Assembly: GCA_047601745.1 (NCBI GenBank)
Contig: JASGIS010000001.1
Location: forward strand, 6,572,001 to 6,636,000
Direction: 5' to 3'
Source: JAKPAM01 sp047601745
GTDB taxonomy: Bacteria; Pseudomonadota; Gammaproteobacteria; Burkholderiales; Burkholderiaceae_E
Length of the DNA: 64,000 nt
Part shown: positions 1 to 10,371 of the stretch, piece after piece
Numbering within the stretch: the first letter of the stretch is position 1
How the letters are laid out: every line of letters starts with the position of its first letter
Made by a program: the position numbers and the translations under genes
Notes under the pieces: model-generated
Databases searched by the model: none
Told to the model about the DNA's origin: nothing
What the model saw: the letters and a program-made list of their open reading frames with translations, nothing else

Positions 1-297
1 ATCCCAGCGCATGTTCGGCGCGCCGTCGGGATTCAGCGGCAGCCAGGCCTGGGTCATGAAGACGATCCAGACCAGCGCGCCCAGCACGAGGTTGCTCAGC
101 ACGAACGCGCCGGCATACGCCTTCCAGCCCATGCCCCGCGCCGGATCGACGCCGAGCAGCCGGTACAGCGGGCGCTCGACCAGACCGAACACGCGATCGC
201 CGCGCATCGGCGCGCCGCGCATCACCGCGGCCAGGTAGCGGCCCAGCGGCCAGCCCAGCGCGACGGCGAGCGCCAGGACGACGAAGAACTCGGTCAT
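1..297 (-). CDS. kdpA: KdpA, potassium-transporting ATPase subunit A (5' part only)
   Basis: This is the first 99 codons of the channel-like K+-translocating subunit of the KdpFABC high-affinity potassium pump in the inner membrane; the gene runs off the left edge. Visible are an N-terminal membrane segment (TEFFVVLALAVALGWPLG), the family motif YRLLGVDP near residue 48, a second membrane segment and WLPLNPDG near residue 87, all in the order seen in KdpA. The ATG at 297 gives the normal KdpA N-terminus. I found no hydrophobic kdpF-like peptide in the 141 bp upstream. nhaA lies upstream on the same strand, so two monovalent-cation transporters are adjacent. The assignment is secure although truncated. 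Confidence 0.9.
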   Translation of the reverse strand, partial: MTEFFVVLALAVALGWPLGRYLAAVMRGAPMRGDRVFGLVERPLYRLLGVDPARGMGWKAYAGAFVLSNLVLGALVWIVFMTQAWLPLNPDGAPNMRWD

Positions 298-438
298 GAA
301 TCCTGCCCGGAAGGCCGTGACGGCGATGACAGGATTCTCGGATCGCGCCCCGTAAAGTCTCCATTCGCATCTCAGGCGGCGCGCATCAATTCTTCGTCAA
401 TTCGTCAATTCGCGCCTTCCGCGCCGATCCGCGCGCCG

Positions 439-1785
439 TCATCCGGCGGCCAGGGCCCGCCGGTAGACGCTCCCCCAGGCCAGGCCCAGCAGCGCCGCCA
501 CCAGCGAACCCGTCAGCACGCCGAGCTTGGCCGCCCCGAGCAGCGCTTCGTCGTCGAACGCCAGCATCGCGATGAACAGCGACATCGTGAAGCCGACCCC
601 CGCCAGCAGGCCGATCAGCCAGATGCCGGCCCAGGACACGCCCGGCGGCAGCCGGCACCAGCCGAGCCGCACCGCCACCCAGCTCACGCCGACCACGCCC
701 AGCGGCTTGCCGGCCACCAATGCCAGCGCGACCGATCCGATGACCCAGCGCGGGCCGGCGGCCGACAGGTCGATGCCGCCGATGCCGACGCCGGCATTGG
801 CCAGCGCGAACACGGGCATGATCCCGTAGGCGACCCACGGATGCAGCGCCATCTGCACGCGCACGACCGGCGGCAGCAACTCGCGCTGGGCCAAGCGCAA
901 CTGCCGCAGCGGCGCCGTCAGGCCTTGCGTGCCCTGCGCGTCGTCGTGATCGTGCAGCCGCTGCACCGCGTGCGTCACGCCGTCGAGCGGGCGCTCGCGC
1001 ATCGGCAGCGATGCGACCGGCGTCATCATGCCGAGCACCACGCCCGCCAAGGTCGGGTGCGCGCCGGTCATCAGCAGGCCGATCCAGACGATGGCGCCGG
1101 GCAGCACGTAGGGCAGCGCCGAGCCGATGCCGATCCGCTGCATGCCGAGCACGGCCAGGATGCCCAGCCCGGCGACGAGGAAACCGTGCCAGTCGAGCCC
1201 GCCCGAATAGAACAGCGCGATGATCAGCACGGCGACGATGTCGTCGATGATCGCCAGCGCCAGCAGGAAGATCCGCACGTGCGCCGGGATGCCCCGGCCC
1301 AGCAGCGCCAGCACGCCGACGGCGAACGCGATGTCGGTGGCCGTCGGCACCGCCCAGCCGTGGATGCGCGACGGATCGGCGTTCAAGGCCGCGTAGATCA
1401 GCGCCGGCGCGGCCACGCCGCCCAATGCCGCCAGGATCGGCAGGCTGGCCTGGCGAAGGTCGCTCAACGCCCCTTCGTGGATCTCGCGGCGGATTTCCAT
1501 GCCGACGACCAGGAAGAAGACGGTCATCAACGCGTCGTTGACCAGGAAGTGCAGCGACTCGGAGAACGCGAAGCGGCCGATTCCGATCGAGATCGGCAGA
1601 TGCCAGAGCGCGTGATACCCGTGTGCGAACGGCGAATTGGCCCAGATCAGCGCGACAGCGGCGGCGATCAGCAGCACGATGCCGCTGGCGGCCTCGACGT
1701 GCAGGAAGCGTTCGAGCGTGGCGAAAGCGCGTTCGGCGAGAAGGCGGGCGCGCGGCAGGTCCTGCCGCGGGGTGACACGATGCAT
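439..1785 (-). CDS. nhaA: Na+/H+ antiporter NhaA
   Basis: A 448-residue inner-membrane antiporter that exchanges external H+ for cytoplasmic Na+ or Li+. The NhaA hallmarks are present: TATDIAFAVG, with the Asp of the discontinuous helix, and LALAIIDDI, with the paired Asp residues of the ion-binding site. The C-terminus has HPWVAYGIMPVFALANAGV and several hydrophobic helices. It is longer than E. coli NhaA (388 residues) because of an N-terminal extension of about 20 residues and a polar His/Asp-containing loop (QRLHDHDDAQG) before the HPWVAY segment. It stands alone, 82 bp from the aminotransferase cluster and 141 bp before kdpA. Confidence 0.95.
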   Translation of the reverse strand: MHRVTPRQDLPRARLLAERAFATLERFLHVEAASGIVLLIAAAVALIWANSPFAHGYHALWHLPISIGIGRFAFSESLHFLVNDALMTVFFLVVGMEIRREIHEGALSDLRQASLPILAALGGVAAPALIYAALNADPSRIHGWAVPTATDIAFAVGVLALLGRGIPAHVRIFLLALAIIDDIVAVLIIALFYSGGLDWHGFLVAGLGILAVLGMQRIGIGSALPYVLPGAIVWIGLLMTGAHPTLAGVVLGMMTPVASLPMRERPLDGVTHAVQRLHDHDDAQGTQGLTAPLRQLRLAQRELLPPVVRVQMALHPWVAYGIMPVFALANAGVGIGGIDLSAAGPRWVIGSVALALVAGKPLGVVGVSWVAVRLGWCRLPPGVSWAGIWLIGLLAGVGFTMSLFIAMLAFDDEALLGAAKLGVLTGSLVAALLGLAWGSVYRRALAAG

Positions 1786-1867
1786 GGTCGCGGGAACTCC
1801 GCGTGGCGGCCCGACCGACGCATGAACCTGTCCCGCCGCGACATGCGGCTAACACCCGGCCGCCATT

Positions 1868-3154
1868 CTACCCTTCGCCGATCTCCGCCAGCACCTCGTC
1901 CAGCCGCTCGACCAGCAGGTCGGCGTGCTCGCGCCCGAACACCAGCGGTGGCCGGATCTTCAGCACGTTGGCCTGCGGGCCCGTCGCGCTGAGCAGCACC
2001 TGGCGCCGGCGCAGGCCGTTGACGACCCGCGCGGTCTGCTCGGTGGCCGGCGCACCGGTCGCGCGGTCGGCCAGCAGTTCGACGCCGATGAACAGGCCCG
2101 CCCCGCGCACCTCGCCGACCAGCGCATGGCGCCGGCCCAGCGCGGCCAGCCGCTCGCGAAGATAGCCGCCGACCTCGAGCGCGTTGCGCTGTAGACCATC
2201 CTGCTCGATCACGTCCAGCACGGCCGCGGCCGCGGCCATCGACACCGGGTTGCCGCCGAAGGTATTGAAGTAGCGGCAGGCGCGGCCGAAGGCCTGCATG
2301 ACCTCGGGCCGCACGGTCAGCCCGGCGACCGGATGGCCGTTGCCCATCGGCTTGCCCAGCGTGACGATGTCGGGCACGACGCCGTGGCGCATGAAGCCCC
2401 AGAACGCCTCGCCGGTGCGGCCGAAGCCCGGCTGCACCTCGTCGGCGATGAACACGCCGCCGGCCGCGCGGACGGCCTCGACCGCCTCGCCCAGGAAACC
2501 GGCCGGCGCCGTGAACACGCCGTCGCTCGAGAACACGGTGTCGACCAGCAGCGCCGCGGGCGCGAGTCCCTGCGCGCGCAGGTCGTCGATCGCCGCGCGC
2601 ACGCCGTCGGCGAAACGCCGGCCGGTGGCCGCGTCGCCGCCCGTCGGCGCATCGACCAGGCGCACGTGCGAGCCGAGCTGCACGTACGGGCCCAGCGACG
2701 GCGACGCGCAGGCGATCGCCGAAGTCACGCCGTGGTAAGCGAAGCGCGTGACGATCAGGCCGGTGGCGCCGGTATGGGCGCCGGCGATGCGCAGCGCCAG
2801 GTCGTTGGCCTCGCTGCCGCTGCAGGTGAAACTCGCGTGTCCGAGCGCGTCGGGCATCGTCGCCAGCAGCCGCTCGGCGTAATCGAGGATGCCCTCGTGC
2901 AGATAACGGGTGTGGGTGTTCAGCGTCGCGGCCTGGCGGGCGATGGCGTCGACCACCCGCGGATTCGAATGGCCGACGCAGGCGACGTTGTTGTACGCGT
3001 CCAGCCACGGCGTGCCGTCGGCGTCGTACAGCCATACGCCGTCGCCGCGCACCGGGTGGAAAGGCTCGTCGTAGAACAGCCGATAGGCGGGCCCCAGCAG
3101 GCGGGCGCGGCGCGCCAGCAGCGCCGCCGTGGATTCGGGCATCTCAGCGCTCAT
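1868..3154 (-). CDS. Class III PLP aminotransferase of the phospho-lyase (ETNPPL/AGXT2L-like) subfamily
   Basis: A 428-residue fold-type I PLP enzyme. Family features are SGSEANDLALR (cofactor phosphate), YHG, FIADEVQPGFGR with the cofactor Asp, and LGKPMGNGHP with the Schiff-base Lys. The segments NNVACVGHSNP, LNTHTRYLH, YFNTFGGNPVS and NVLKIRPPLVF resemble my memory of vertebrate ETNPPL and 5-phosphohydroxylysine phospho-lyase more than ordinary omega-aminotransferases. Those relatives eliminate phosphate and ammonia from a phosphorylated amino alcohol to give an aldehyde. The gene overlaps the 3' end of the kinase gene by 11 bp, so the two are probably translationally coupled, which fits a kinase and phospho-lyase pair. 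The class is sure; the lyase reaction is an inference. Confidence 0.85.
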   Translation of the reverse strand: MSAEMPESTAALLARRARLLGPAYRLFYDEPFHPVRGDGVWLYDADGTPWLDAYNNVACVGHSNPRVVDAIARQAATLNTHTRYLHEGILDYAERLLATMPDALGHASFTCSGSEANDLALRIAGAHTGATGLIVTRFAYHGVTSAIACASPSLGPYVQLGSHVRLVDAPTGGDAATGRRFADGVRAAIDDLRAQGLAPAALLVDTVFSSDGVFTAPAGFLGEAVEAVRAAGGVFIADEVQPGFGRTGEAFWGFMRHGVVPDIVTLGKPMGNGHPVAGLTVRPEVMQAFGRACRYFNTFGGNPVSMAAAAAVLDVIEQDGLQRNALEVGGYLRERLAALGRRHALVGEVRGAGLFIGVELLADRATGAPATEQTARVVNGLRRRQVLLSATGPQANVLKIRPPLVFGREHADLLVERLDEVLAEIGEG

Positions 3155-4247
3155 CGAAGAAAGGCTCCAGGCTCGGGCGGGCGGCGGCGATCGCCGTCTG
3201 CACCTGTTCGGGCGTCAGGTCCGCGCAGGCCCGCAGCCGGGCCCACGATACGGCGTTGTTGCGCAGCAGGTAGGCGGCGTTGTCCGGTTGGCGCGCGGCC
3301 CGCCAGCCGCTGATCGCGACCACCATCGCCAGGCGCGCGCGCACCAGGTCCAGCAGCAGCAGCGACTCGGTCGCGGTCAGCGGCAGCACCGAGTCGTAGG
3401 CGGCGGCGAACTGCGCGATCGTCGCCAGCGCGTCGCCGTGCTCGTCGATCTGGTACGACGCGGCGACGGCCAGATCGTCGACCAGCGGCGCGTGCACCAT
3501 GTCGCCGAAGTCCAGGATGCCGGCCACGCGCGCCGGCTCCCGCGGATCGACCAGCAGGTTGTACAGGTTGAAGTCGTTGTGGATCGCCTGCCGCCGCAGC
3601 GTCGCCAGCCGCGCGCGGGCGCGCCGCTCGAAGCCGTCGAGCGCCGCCTCGGCCAGCGCGCGGCGATCCGGCTCGGGGACGTGCGCGAGCAGCGGGCGCA
3701 CGCGTTCGGCGCGCTGGATGTCCCACGGCAGTTCGCGCTCGCCCGCCGGGTGGACGAGACCGGCGAGCGCGCGGTCCAGCCGCGCCAGCATGCGCGCCAC
3801 CGCCTGCCGCTGCGCGGCCGATCGCGGCGCCTCGGGCATCGGCAGGCCTTCGAGGTAGCTGAACACGCGCGCCACCCGCGAGCGGCCTTCGGCGTCGACG
3901 ACCAGCGCCGAGGCCGCGCCCTGCCGGTCCGGCAGCAGGCGCTGCACCGGCAGCGCCGGATCGACGCGGGCGACGTGCAGCAGCCCCTGGGTCTGGAAGT
4001 CGGCGACCAGCGGATCCTCGTCCGGATGCGAGAGCTTGAGCATGCAGCGAGCGCCGCCGTCGGCGGGCTCCAGCAGGAAGTTGGCGTCGCGCTCGCCGCT
4101 GAGCCGCCGCAGCGAACCCGACAGGCCGTAGCGCTCGCGCAGCAGGCCGGCCGCCCAGTCGGTATCGACCGGCGCGGGGGGCGCCGTCAGCACCGCCGCC
4201 TCGGGCAGCGCCGCCAGCAGGACGGCGTCCGGGTCGTCGCCGGTCAT
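3144..4247 (-). CDS. Phosphotransferase of the APH/hydroxylysine-kinase-like family
   Basis: A 367-residue small-molecule kinase with the protein-kinase-like APH fold. The catalytic loop HNDFNLYNLLVDP has the HxDxxxxN pattern and the metal-binding motif is GILDFGDMVHAP. The N-terminal lobe contains ERDANFLL and MLKLSHP, with the likely ATP-binding Lys. This motif set matches homoserine/hydroxylysine-kinase-type members rather than drug-resistance APHs. The ATG at 4247 overlaps the stop of the upstream deacetylase gene (ATGA), and the 3' end overlaps the phospho-lyase-like gene. I infer that it phosphorylates a hydroxyl on an amino compound, making the substrate of that enzyme. The exact substrate cannot be read from the sequence. 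Confidence 0.8.
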   Translation of the reverse strand: MTGDDPDAVLLAALPEAAVLTAPPAPVDTDWAAGLLRERYGLSGSLRRLSGERDANFLLEPADGGARCMLKLSHPDEDPLVADFQTQGLLHVARVDPALPVQRLLPDRQGAASALVVDAEGRSRVARVFSYLEGLPMPEAPRSAAQRQAVARMLARLDRALAGLVHPAGERELPWDIQRAERVRPLLAHVPEPDRRALAEAALDGFERRARARLATLRRQAIHNDFNLYNLLVDPREPARVAGILDFGDMVHAPLVDDLAVAASYQIDEHGDALATIAQFAAAYDSVLPLTATESLLLLDLVRARLAMVVAISGWRAARQPDNAAYLLRNNAVSWARLRACADLTPEQVQTAIAAARPSLEPFFDER

Positions 4248-5272
4248 GCCGCGGCCTCGAAGCCGCCCAGCGCGCTGGCCAGGTTGCGGCCCAGGTCTTC
4301 GGACAGATAGCCGCCCTCCTGCACCAGCACGGTCGGCAGGCCCAGCCGCGCGATCTCGCCGAGAACGCGCGCGAAGCCCGGCGTGCTGACGGCCAGCGCC
4401 CGGTACGGATCGTTCTCGTGCGCGTCCAGCCCCAGCGCCACGACCAGCGCGCCCGGCGCGAACGCGCGAATCGCCGCGCCGGCCCGCGCCAGCGCGGCCA
4501 GGTAGTCGTCGTCGCGGGTGCCGCGCGGCAGCGGCAGGTTCAGGTTGAAGCCCAGGCCGTCGCCCTCGCCGGCCTCGTGCGCGTGGCCGGTGAAGAACGG
4601 CGTGCAGAAGTGCGGGTCGCCGTGCAGCGAGACGGTCAGCACGTCCCGCCGGCGCCAGAAGATGCCCTGCGTGCCGTTGCCGTGGTGCACGTCGATGTCC
4701 AGGATCGCGACGCGCTCGTGCCGCCGGCGCAGGTGCTGGGCGGCGATCGCCGCGTTGTTCAGGTACGTGAAGCCGTTGGCGCGGTCGGCATACGCATGGT
4801 GGCCGGGCGGACGGCACAGCGCGTAGGCGACGCGCTCGCCGTCCAGCACCAGTTGCGCGGCGTGCGTGGCCACGTGGGCCGACCAGACCGCCGCCTGCCA
4901 GGTATCGCGCCCGACCGAGCAGGCCATGTCGCCCAGGTGGTAGCCGGCCTGGCCGACCAGGCTGTCGGGATAGGAACAAGGCTGGCCCGGGAACGGATGG
5001 ACGTTCGGGAGGACTTCGTCGGACGCGTCGTCGAGCTGCTGCCAGCGCTCCCACGCGGTTTCGAGGAAGCGCAGGTATTGCGGCGTGTGGATCGCCGCGC
5101 GCGGGCCGGCGCCGTGGTCTTCGGGCGCGACGATCTCGTGGCCCTGCGCGCGGGCGGCGTCCAGCAGCAGCGTCGCGCGCTCGGGCTGCTCGTTGCTGCG
5201 CACGAAACGGCCGCGGACGATGAACTGCTGCGGGTCGTGGCCGGCGTGCCGGTCGCTGTAGATGACTTTCAT
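4244..5272 (-). CDS. Acetylpolyamine amidohydrolase-like deacetylase (histone deacetylase superfamily)
   Basis: A 342-residue zinc-dependent deacetylase. Visible are CRPPGHHAYADR (tandem His), ILDIDVHHGNGTQGIF (Asp and His zinc ligands), SLHGDPHF, LGLDAHENDP (third ligand) and the C-terminal EGGYLSEDLG with the catalytic-site Tyr. FLETAWERWQ near residue 70 is typical of bacterial acetylpolyamine amidohydrolases, which release acetate from N-acetylated amines. The ATG at 5272 gives the usual family start MKVIYSD. The gene is translationally coupled to the downstream kinase, so deacetylation probably precedes phosphorylation of the same compound. The substrate is unknown. Confidence 0.88.
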   Translation of the reverse strand: MKVIYSDRHAGHDPQQFIVRGRFVRSNEQPERATLLLDAARAQGHEIVAPEDHGAGPRAAIHTPQYLRFLETAWERWQQLDDASDEVLPNVHPFPGQPCSYPDSLVGQAGYHLGDMACSVGRDTWQAAVWSAHVATHAAQLVLDGERVAYALCRPPGHHAYADRANGFTYLNNAAIAAQHLRRRHERVAILDIDVHHGNGTQGIFWRRRDVLTVSLHGDPHFCTPFFTGHAHEAGEGDGLGFNLNLPLPRGTRDDDYLAALARAGAAIRAFAPGALVVALGLDAHENDPYRALAVSTPGFARVLGEIARLGLPTVLVQEGGYLSEDLGRNLASALGGFEAAA

Positions 5273-5292
5273 GTCGGGCTTTCCAACGGGTT

Positions 5293-5994
5293 TCAGTATT
5301 GGGGTTCGACGGTCCAGTTGACGGGGATCTCGGCGACGCTGGCCGAGGCCGGCAGCTCGAGCGCCATGCGCGCGATGCGGGCCACGTCCTCGGGCCGCGT
5401 CGCCTGGCGCTGCTGCTCGGGCGGCAGGCCGGCCGCCATGTCGGTGGCGACGAAACCCGGACACAGCGCGGTGCAGCGCACGCGCGAGCCGGCGCCGCAG
5501 TGACGGATGCCGTGCGCCAGCGACAGCACCGCCGCCTTGCTCAGCGCGTACAGCGAGGCGTCGGCCGTGCGCACGCGCTTGGCCGCGAGCGAGGCCATGA
5601 CCAGCACCTTGCCTTCGGCGGCGGCCTGCAGATGCGGCCAGGCCTCGCGCGTGAGCCGCAGCGGCGACTTGACGTTGACCTCGAGCAGGCGGTCGATCTC
5701 GGCGTCGTCGGCCTCGACCACCGAGCGCGTGCTGAGGATGCCGGCGTTGTGCACCAGCGCGTCGATGCCGCCGAAGTCGCGCACGGTCGCGGCGACCCAG
5801 GCGATCTCGCTGCGCGGATCGCGGGCGTCGAAGCGGTAGACGCGTGCCGCGCCGTCGAAGCCCGACGCGGCGCTGCGCGCCCCGACGCTGACGCGCCAGC
5901 CGTGGGCCAGCAGCTCGCGCACGATGGCCAGGCCGATGCCGCGGTTGCCGCCGCTGACCATCGCGACCCGGGAAGAAGCGGGCGTCGCGCTCAT
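5293..5994 (-). CDS. Short-chain dehydrogenase/reductase (SDR)
   Basis: A 233-residue cytoplasmic NAD(P)-dependent oxidoreductase with a Rossmann fold. The cofactor motif GGNRGIG is at about residues 16-22, the HNAG motif follows, then an active-site Ser in MASLA and the catalytic YALSK at about residue 147. It starts 3 bp after the stop of the GntR regulator and ends 20 bp before the deacetylase, so it belongs to the same operon. It probably handles an aldehyde or alcohol intermediate of that pathway. The substrate cannot be assigned. Confidence 0.88.
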   Translation of the reverse strand: MSATPASSRVAMVSGGNRGIGLAIVRELLAHGWRVSVGARSAASGFDGAARVYRFDARDPRSEIAWVAATVRDFGGIDALVHNAGILSTRSVVEADDAEIDRLLEVNVKSPLRLTREAWPHLQAAAEGKVLVMASLAAKRVRTADASLYALSKAAVLSLAHGIRHCGAGSRVRCTALCPGFVATDMAAGLPPEQQRQATRPEDVARIARMALELPASASVAEIPVNWTVEPQY

Positions 5995-5997
5995 CGC

Positions 5998-6684
5998 TCA
6001 GGCCCTCCGGAACAGATTGCCGGCGTGAGCCTTGGCGTCTTCCAGATGGAAGCGCAGCGCGCGCTGCACGGCGTCGACGTCGCGCCGGATCAGCGCCCGG
6101 GCGATCGGCCGATGGGTCTCGGCCAGCGCCATCAGGTCACCGTAGCTGCCTTCGCTTAGCGCCAGGAACATCCTCACCTCGGTCTGCAGGTTGTCGAACA
6201 GCCGTTGCAGGTAATGGTTGCCCGACAACGCGCTGATCGCGAAATGGAAATCCAGGTCCAGTGCCACGCGTTCGGCCACGCTCAACGTCTGGGCCCGCGC
6301 CACCATCTCGTCGACCCGCGCGTCGAGTCGCGCCAGTTCGGCGTCGCTGGCGTGCGTGCAGGCGAGCGTGGCGCCCATCAGCTCGAGCTGGAGCCGTACA
6401 TCGTACAAGTCGTCGACCTGCTTGGTCGTGACCGTGCGCACCGCGAAGCCGTGGCGCGGCCGCGAGACCAGCAGACCCAGGCTCTCGAGGCGGCGCGCGG
6501 CTTCGCGCACCGGCGCCCGGCTCACGCCCATCCGGCGGGCGAGTTCGGCCTCGACGATGCGCTCGCCGGGCCCGATGCGGCCCGACAGGATCGCCTGCTG
6601 CAACTGCGCCTCGACCACGCCGACCAGATCGGGCACGTCGATCGACGAGAAGGCGGACGCCGCTTCGGCCCGGTCGGCGCTCAT
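5998..6684 (-). CDS. GntR-family transcriptional regulator, FCD (FadR) subfamily
   Basis: A 228-residue regulator. The N-terminal winged helix-turn-helix is recognisable from ILSGRIGPGERIVEAELARRMGVSRAPVREAARRLE (shown in part: GERIVEAELARRMGVSRAPV). The helical FCD effector domain follows from about residue 85, with the characteristic His-rich ends (DLDFHFAI, ETHRPIARAL). FCD members usually bind a carboxylic acid, often through a metal. It lies inside the operon, overlapping the DMT transporter by 4 bp and preceding the SDR, so it probably controls the cluster. I could not identify its operator. Confidence 0.92.
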   Translation of the reverse strand: MSADRAEAASAFSSIDVPDLVGVVEAQLQQAILSGRIGPGERIVEAELARRMGVSRAPVREAARRLESLGLLVSRPRHGFAVRTVTTKQVDDLYDVRLQLELMGATLACTHASDAELARLDARVDEMVARAQTLSVAERVALDLDFHFAISALSGNHYLQRLFDNLQTEVRMFLALSEGSYGDLMALAETHRPIARALIRRDVDAVQRALRFHLEDAKAHAGNLFRRA

Positions 6685-7613
6685 CGCGTGCTCCGTTCGC
6701 CGCGCGGCAGGTCATGCATCGTGCGTGCGGGCCGGCGGGCCCGGGCCAGGTAGACGCCGGCGACCGCGATCAGCACCATGCCGGCGAGCGCCGGCGCGTC
6801 CGGCGGCCGCTGGAACCACAGCGTGCTGATCAGCACCGCCAGCAGAAGCTGCACGTAGTTCAGCGGCGCCAGCGTGGCCGCGGGGACGCGGCCGAACGCG
6901 GCCAGCAGCAGCAGTTGTCCGCCGCCGCTGACGGCGCCGCCGGCGATCAGCAGCGCCATCTCGGGCCAGGGCGGCAGCTCGACGTGCGGCATGAACAGCA
7001 TCGGCAGGTTGGTCACGACCAGGCAGGCCAGCGCCATGTGGGCGAACTGCACCGGTACCGCGACCAGGCCCGACAGCCGGCGCGTGAGCACCTGGAACAA
7101 CGCGTAGCAGACGGCCGACACCGCCATCAGCAGCGTGCCCGACAGCGGCAGGCTGCCGCCGGGCCGCACGATGCACAGCATGCCGGCGAAGCCCAGCAGC
7201 ACGGCCGTCCATTGCGCGCGGCTCACGCGCTCGCCGAGCAGCCAGGGCGACAGCGCGACCATGATCAACGGCGCGGTGAAATAGATCGCCGTCGCCTCGG
7301 CCAGCGGCATGACGACCAGCGCGGTCATGAAGCAGGTGGCGACGATGGCCAGCGCCATGCTGCGCAGCGTCAGCAGCTTTTGCTGCGGCTGGCGCCACAG
7401 CCGCAGGTCGCCGTGGCGCAGCAGCAGCGCCAGCGCGATCGCGCAGATCGCGATGTAGCGCCCCAGGTTCACGACGGCCGGCGGATAACGGGCCACCATC
7501 TGCTTGGCGAACGCGTCGTAGCCGGCGAACAGCACCAGCGCGCACAGGAACAGCGCGATGCCGGCCGCCGTGGCGTCGCCGCGCGGCAAGGCCCGCACCG
7601 GCCCGACGCTCAT
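6681..7613 (-). CDS. EamA/DMT-superfamily permease
   Basis: A 310-residue inner-membrane protein with ten hydrophobic segments in two five-helix EamA repeats. The second repeat begins near GTLLMAVSAVCYALFQVL. It probably exports or imports a small metabolite linked to the operon. I chose the ATG at 7613 (MSVGPVRALPRG); an in-frame ATG at 7646 would add 11 residues. The gene overlaps the regulator gene by 4 bp. A 160-bp gap separates it from the upstream dehydrogenase and shows no gene. Confidence 0.87.
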   Translation of the reverse strand: MSVGPVRALPRGDATAAGIALFLCALVLFAGYDAFAKQMVARYPPAVVNLGRYIAICAIALALLLRHGDLRLWRQPQQKLLTLRSMALAIVATCFMTALVVMPLAEATAIYFTAPLIMVALSPWLLGERVSRAQWTAVLLGFAGMLCIVRPGGSLPLSGTLLMAVSAVCYALFQVLTRRLSGLVAVPVQFAHMALACLVVTNLPMLFMPHVELPPWPEMALLIAGGAVSGGGQLLLLAAFGRVPAATLAPLNYVQLLLAVLISTLWFQRPPDAPALAGMVLIAVAGVYLARARRPARTMHDLPRGERSTR

Positions 7614-7806
7614 CGGGCGCGCGCCGGCAGGCCGCGGATCTCGCACGGGCGCCCCTCGCGCGGAAACGACCGCGAGTCGCGCGGCAATCGCGATCGATCG
7701 TCGGAAAAGAAGGCCTGCATCCCCGTGCTCCGTGGCTCAGCGCGCCGTCTGCGACGCGAAATCGGACTCGACATCGAAACCGCTCATCGTACCCGCCAGC
7801 CGGGAC

Positions 7807-8718
7807 TCAGCCGCGGCTCAGCCGGTCCAGATTGTCGCGGGTCTGCAGCGCGATGGCGTCGGGCTCGGTCCGCGTGGCGATGTGCGGCGTGACGGTGATG
7901 CGCGGGTGGCGCCAGAACGGATGGTCGGCGGGCAGCGGCTCGTCGACGAACGCGTCCAGCACCGCCGAGCCGATCTGTCCGCTGTCCAGCGCCGCCAGCA
8001 GGTCCTGCGCGACCAGGTGGTCGCCGCGGCCGGCGTTGACGAGGCGGGCGCCGCGCGGAAGCCGCGCGAACAGCTCCGCGTCCAGGATGCCGCGCGTCTG
8101 CCCGGTCAACGGCAGCAGGCAGACCAGCGTGTCGCAGCCGGCCAGGAACTCGGCGCGGCCGGCGTCGCCGTGGAAGGCCTCGACACCGTCCGGCAGATCG
8201 TCCTTCGGACCGCGGCTCCAGCCGCGCACGCGGTAGCCGATCGCGGCCAGCGCGCGCGCCGCGGACCGGCCCAGCACGCCCAGGCCGGCGATGCCCACCC
8301 GGTGCCGGCCCGGCGGCTCGATCGGCGACTCCTGCCACAGCGCACGGCGCTGGTTCTCCAGGTAAGCGCCCATGTGGCGCTGGCCGTGCACGACGGCCCA
8401 GCTCACGTAGGCGTTCATGCCGGCCGCCATGTCGGGGTCGACGATCCGGCACACCGGCACGTCGGGCAGCGACGGATCGCGCGTGATGTGATCGATGCCC
8501 GCGCCGACGGACTGCACCAGGCGCAGCCGCGGCATGCGCGCCAGCAGGCCGGCCGGCGGACGCCAGCAGACCACGGCGTCGATGCGGTCGAGCGCGTCCG
8601 TCTGCTGGACTTCGGGATCGATCCGGCAGAACGACGCCTCGGGAAAACGCGCGCGGAAGGCCGGCAGCAGGTAGTCCATGGCGAGCTGCTCGGAGACCAG
8701 GGCGATGCAGGGTTTCAT
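7807..8718 (-). CDS. D-2-hydroxyacid dehydrogenase, glyoxylate/hydroxypyruvate reductase A-like
   Basis: A 303-residue NAD(P)H-dependent 2-hydroxyacid dehydrogenase. The cofactor motif GIAGLGVLG is at about residues 142-150. NAGRGDHLV carries the catalytic Arg and VTPHIATRTEP the catalytic His. SVGAGIDHI and DPDMAAGMNAYV are typical of the GhrA subgroup, which reduces glyoxylate or hydroxypyruvate. It begins 9 bp after the ABC ATPase gene on the same strand, so it is probably in the transporter operon and reduces a 2-oxoacid made from the imported substrate. Confidence 0.88.
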   Translation of the reverse strand: MKPCIALVSEQLAMDYLLPAFRARFPEASFCRIDPEVQQTDALDRIDAVVCWRPPAGLLARMPRLRLVQSVGAGIDHITRDPSLPDVPVCRIVDPDMAAGMNAYVSWAVVHGQRHMGAYLENQRRALWQESPIEPPGRHRVGIAGLGVLGRSAARALAAIGYRVRGWSRGPKDDLPDGVEAFHGDAGRAEFLAGCDTLVCLLPLTGQTRGILDAELFARLPRGARLVNAGRGDHLVAQDLLAALDSGQIGSAVLDAFVDEPLPADHPFWRHPRITVTPHIATRTEPDAIALQTRDNLDRLSRG

Positions 8719-8727
8719 GCGCTTCCC

Positions 8728-10367
<1,640 letters not shown>

Positions 10368-10371
<4 letters not shown>

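Noticed and set aside
298..438. Search for kdpF upstream of kdpA
   Set aside because: The only short frame (from 364) is not hydrophobic and does not resemble KdpF. A tandem TTCGTCAA repeat near 392-408 is too short to interpret.
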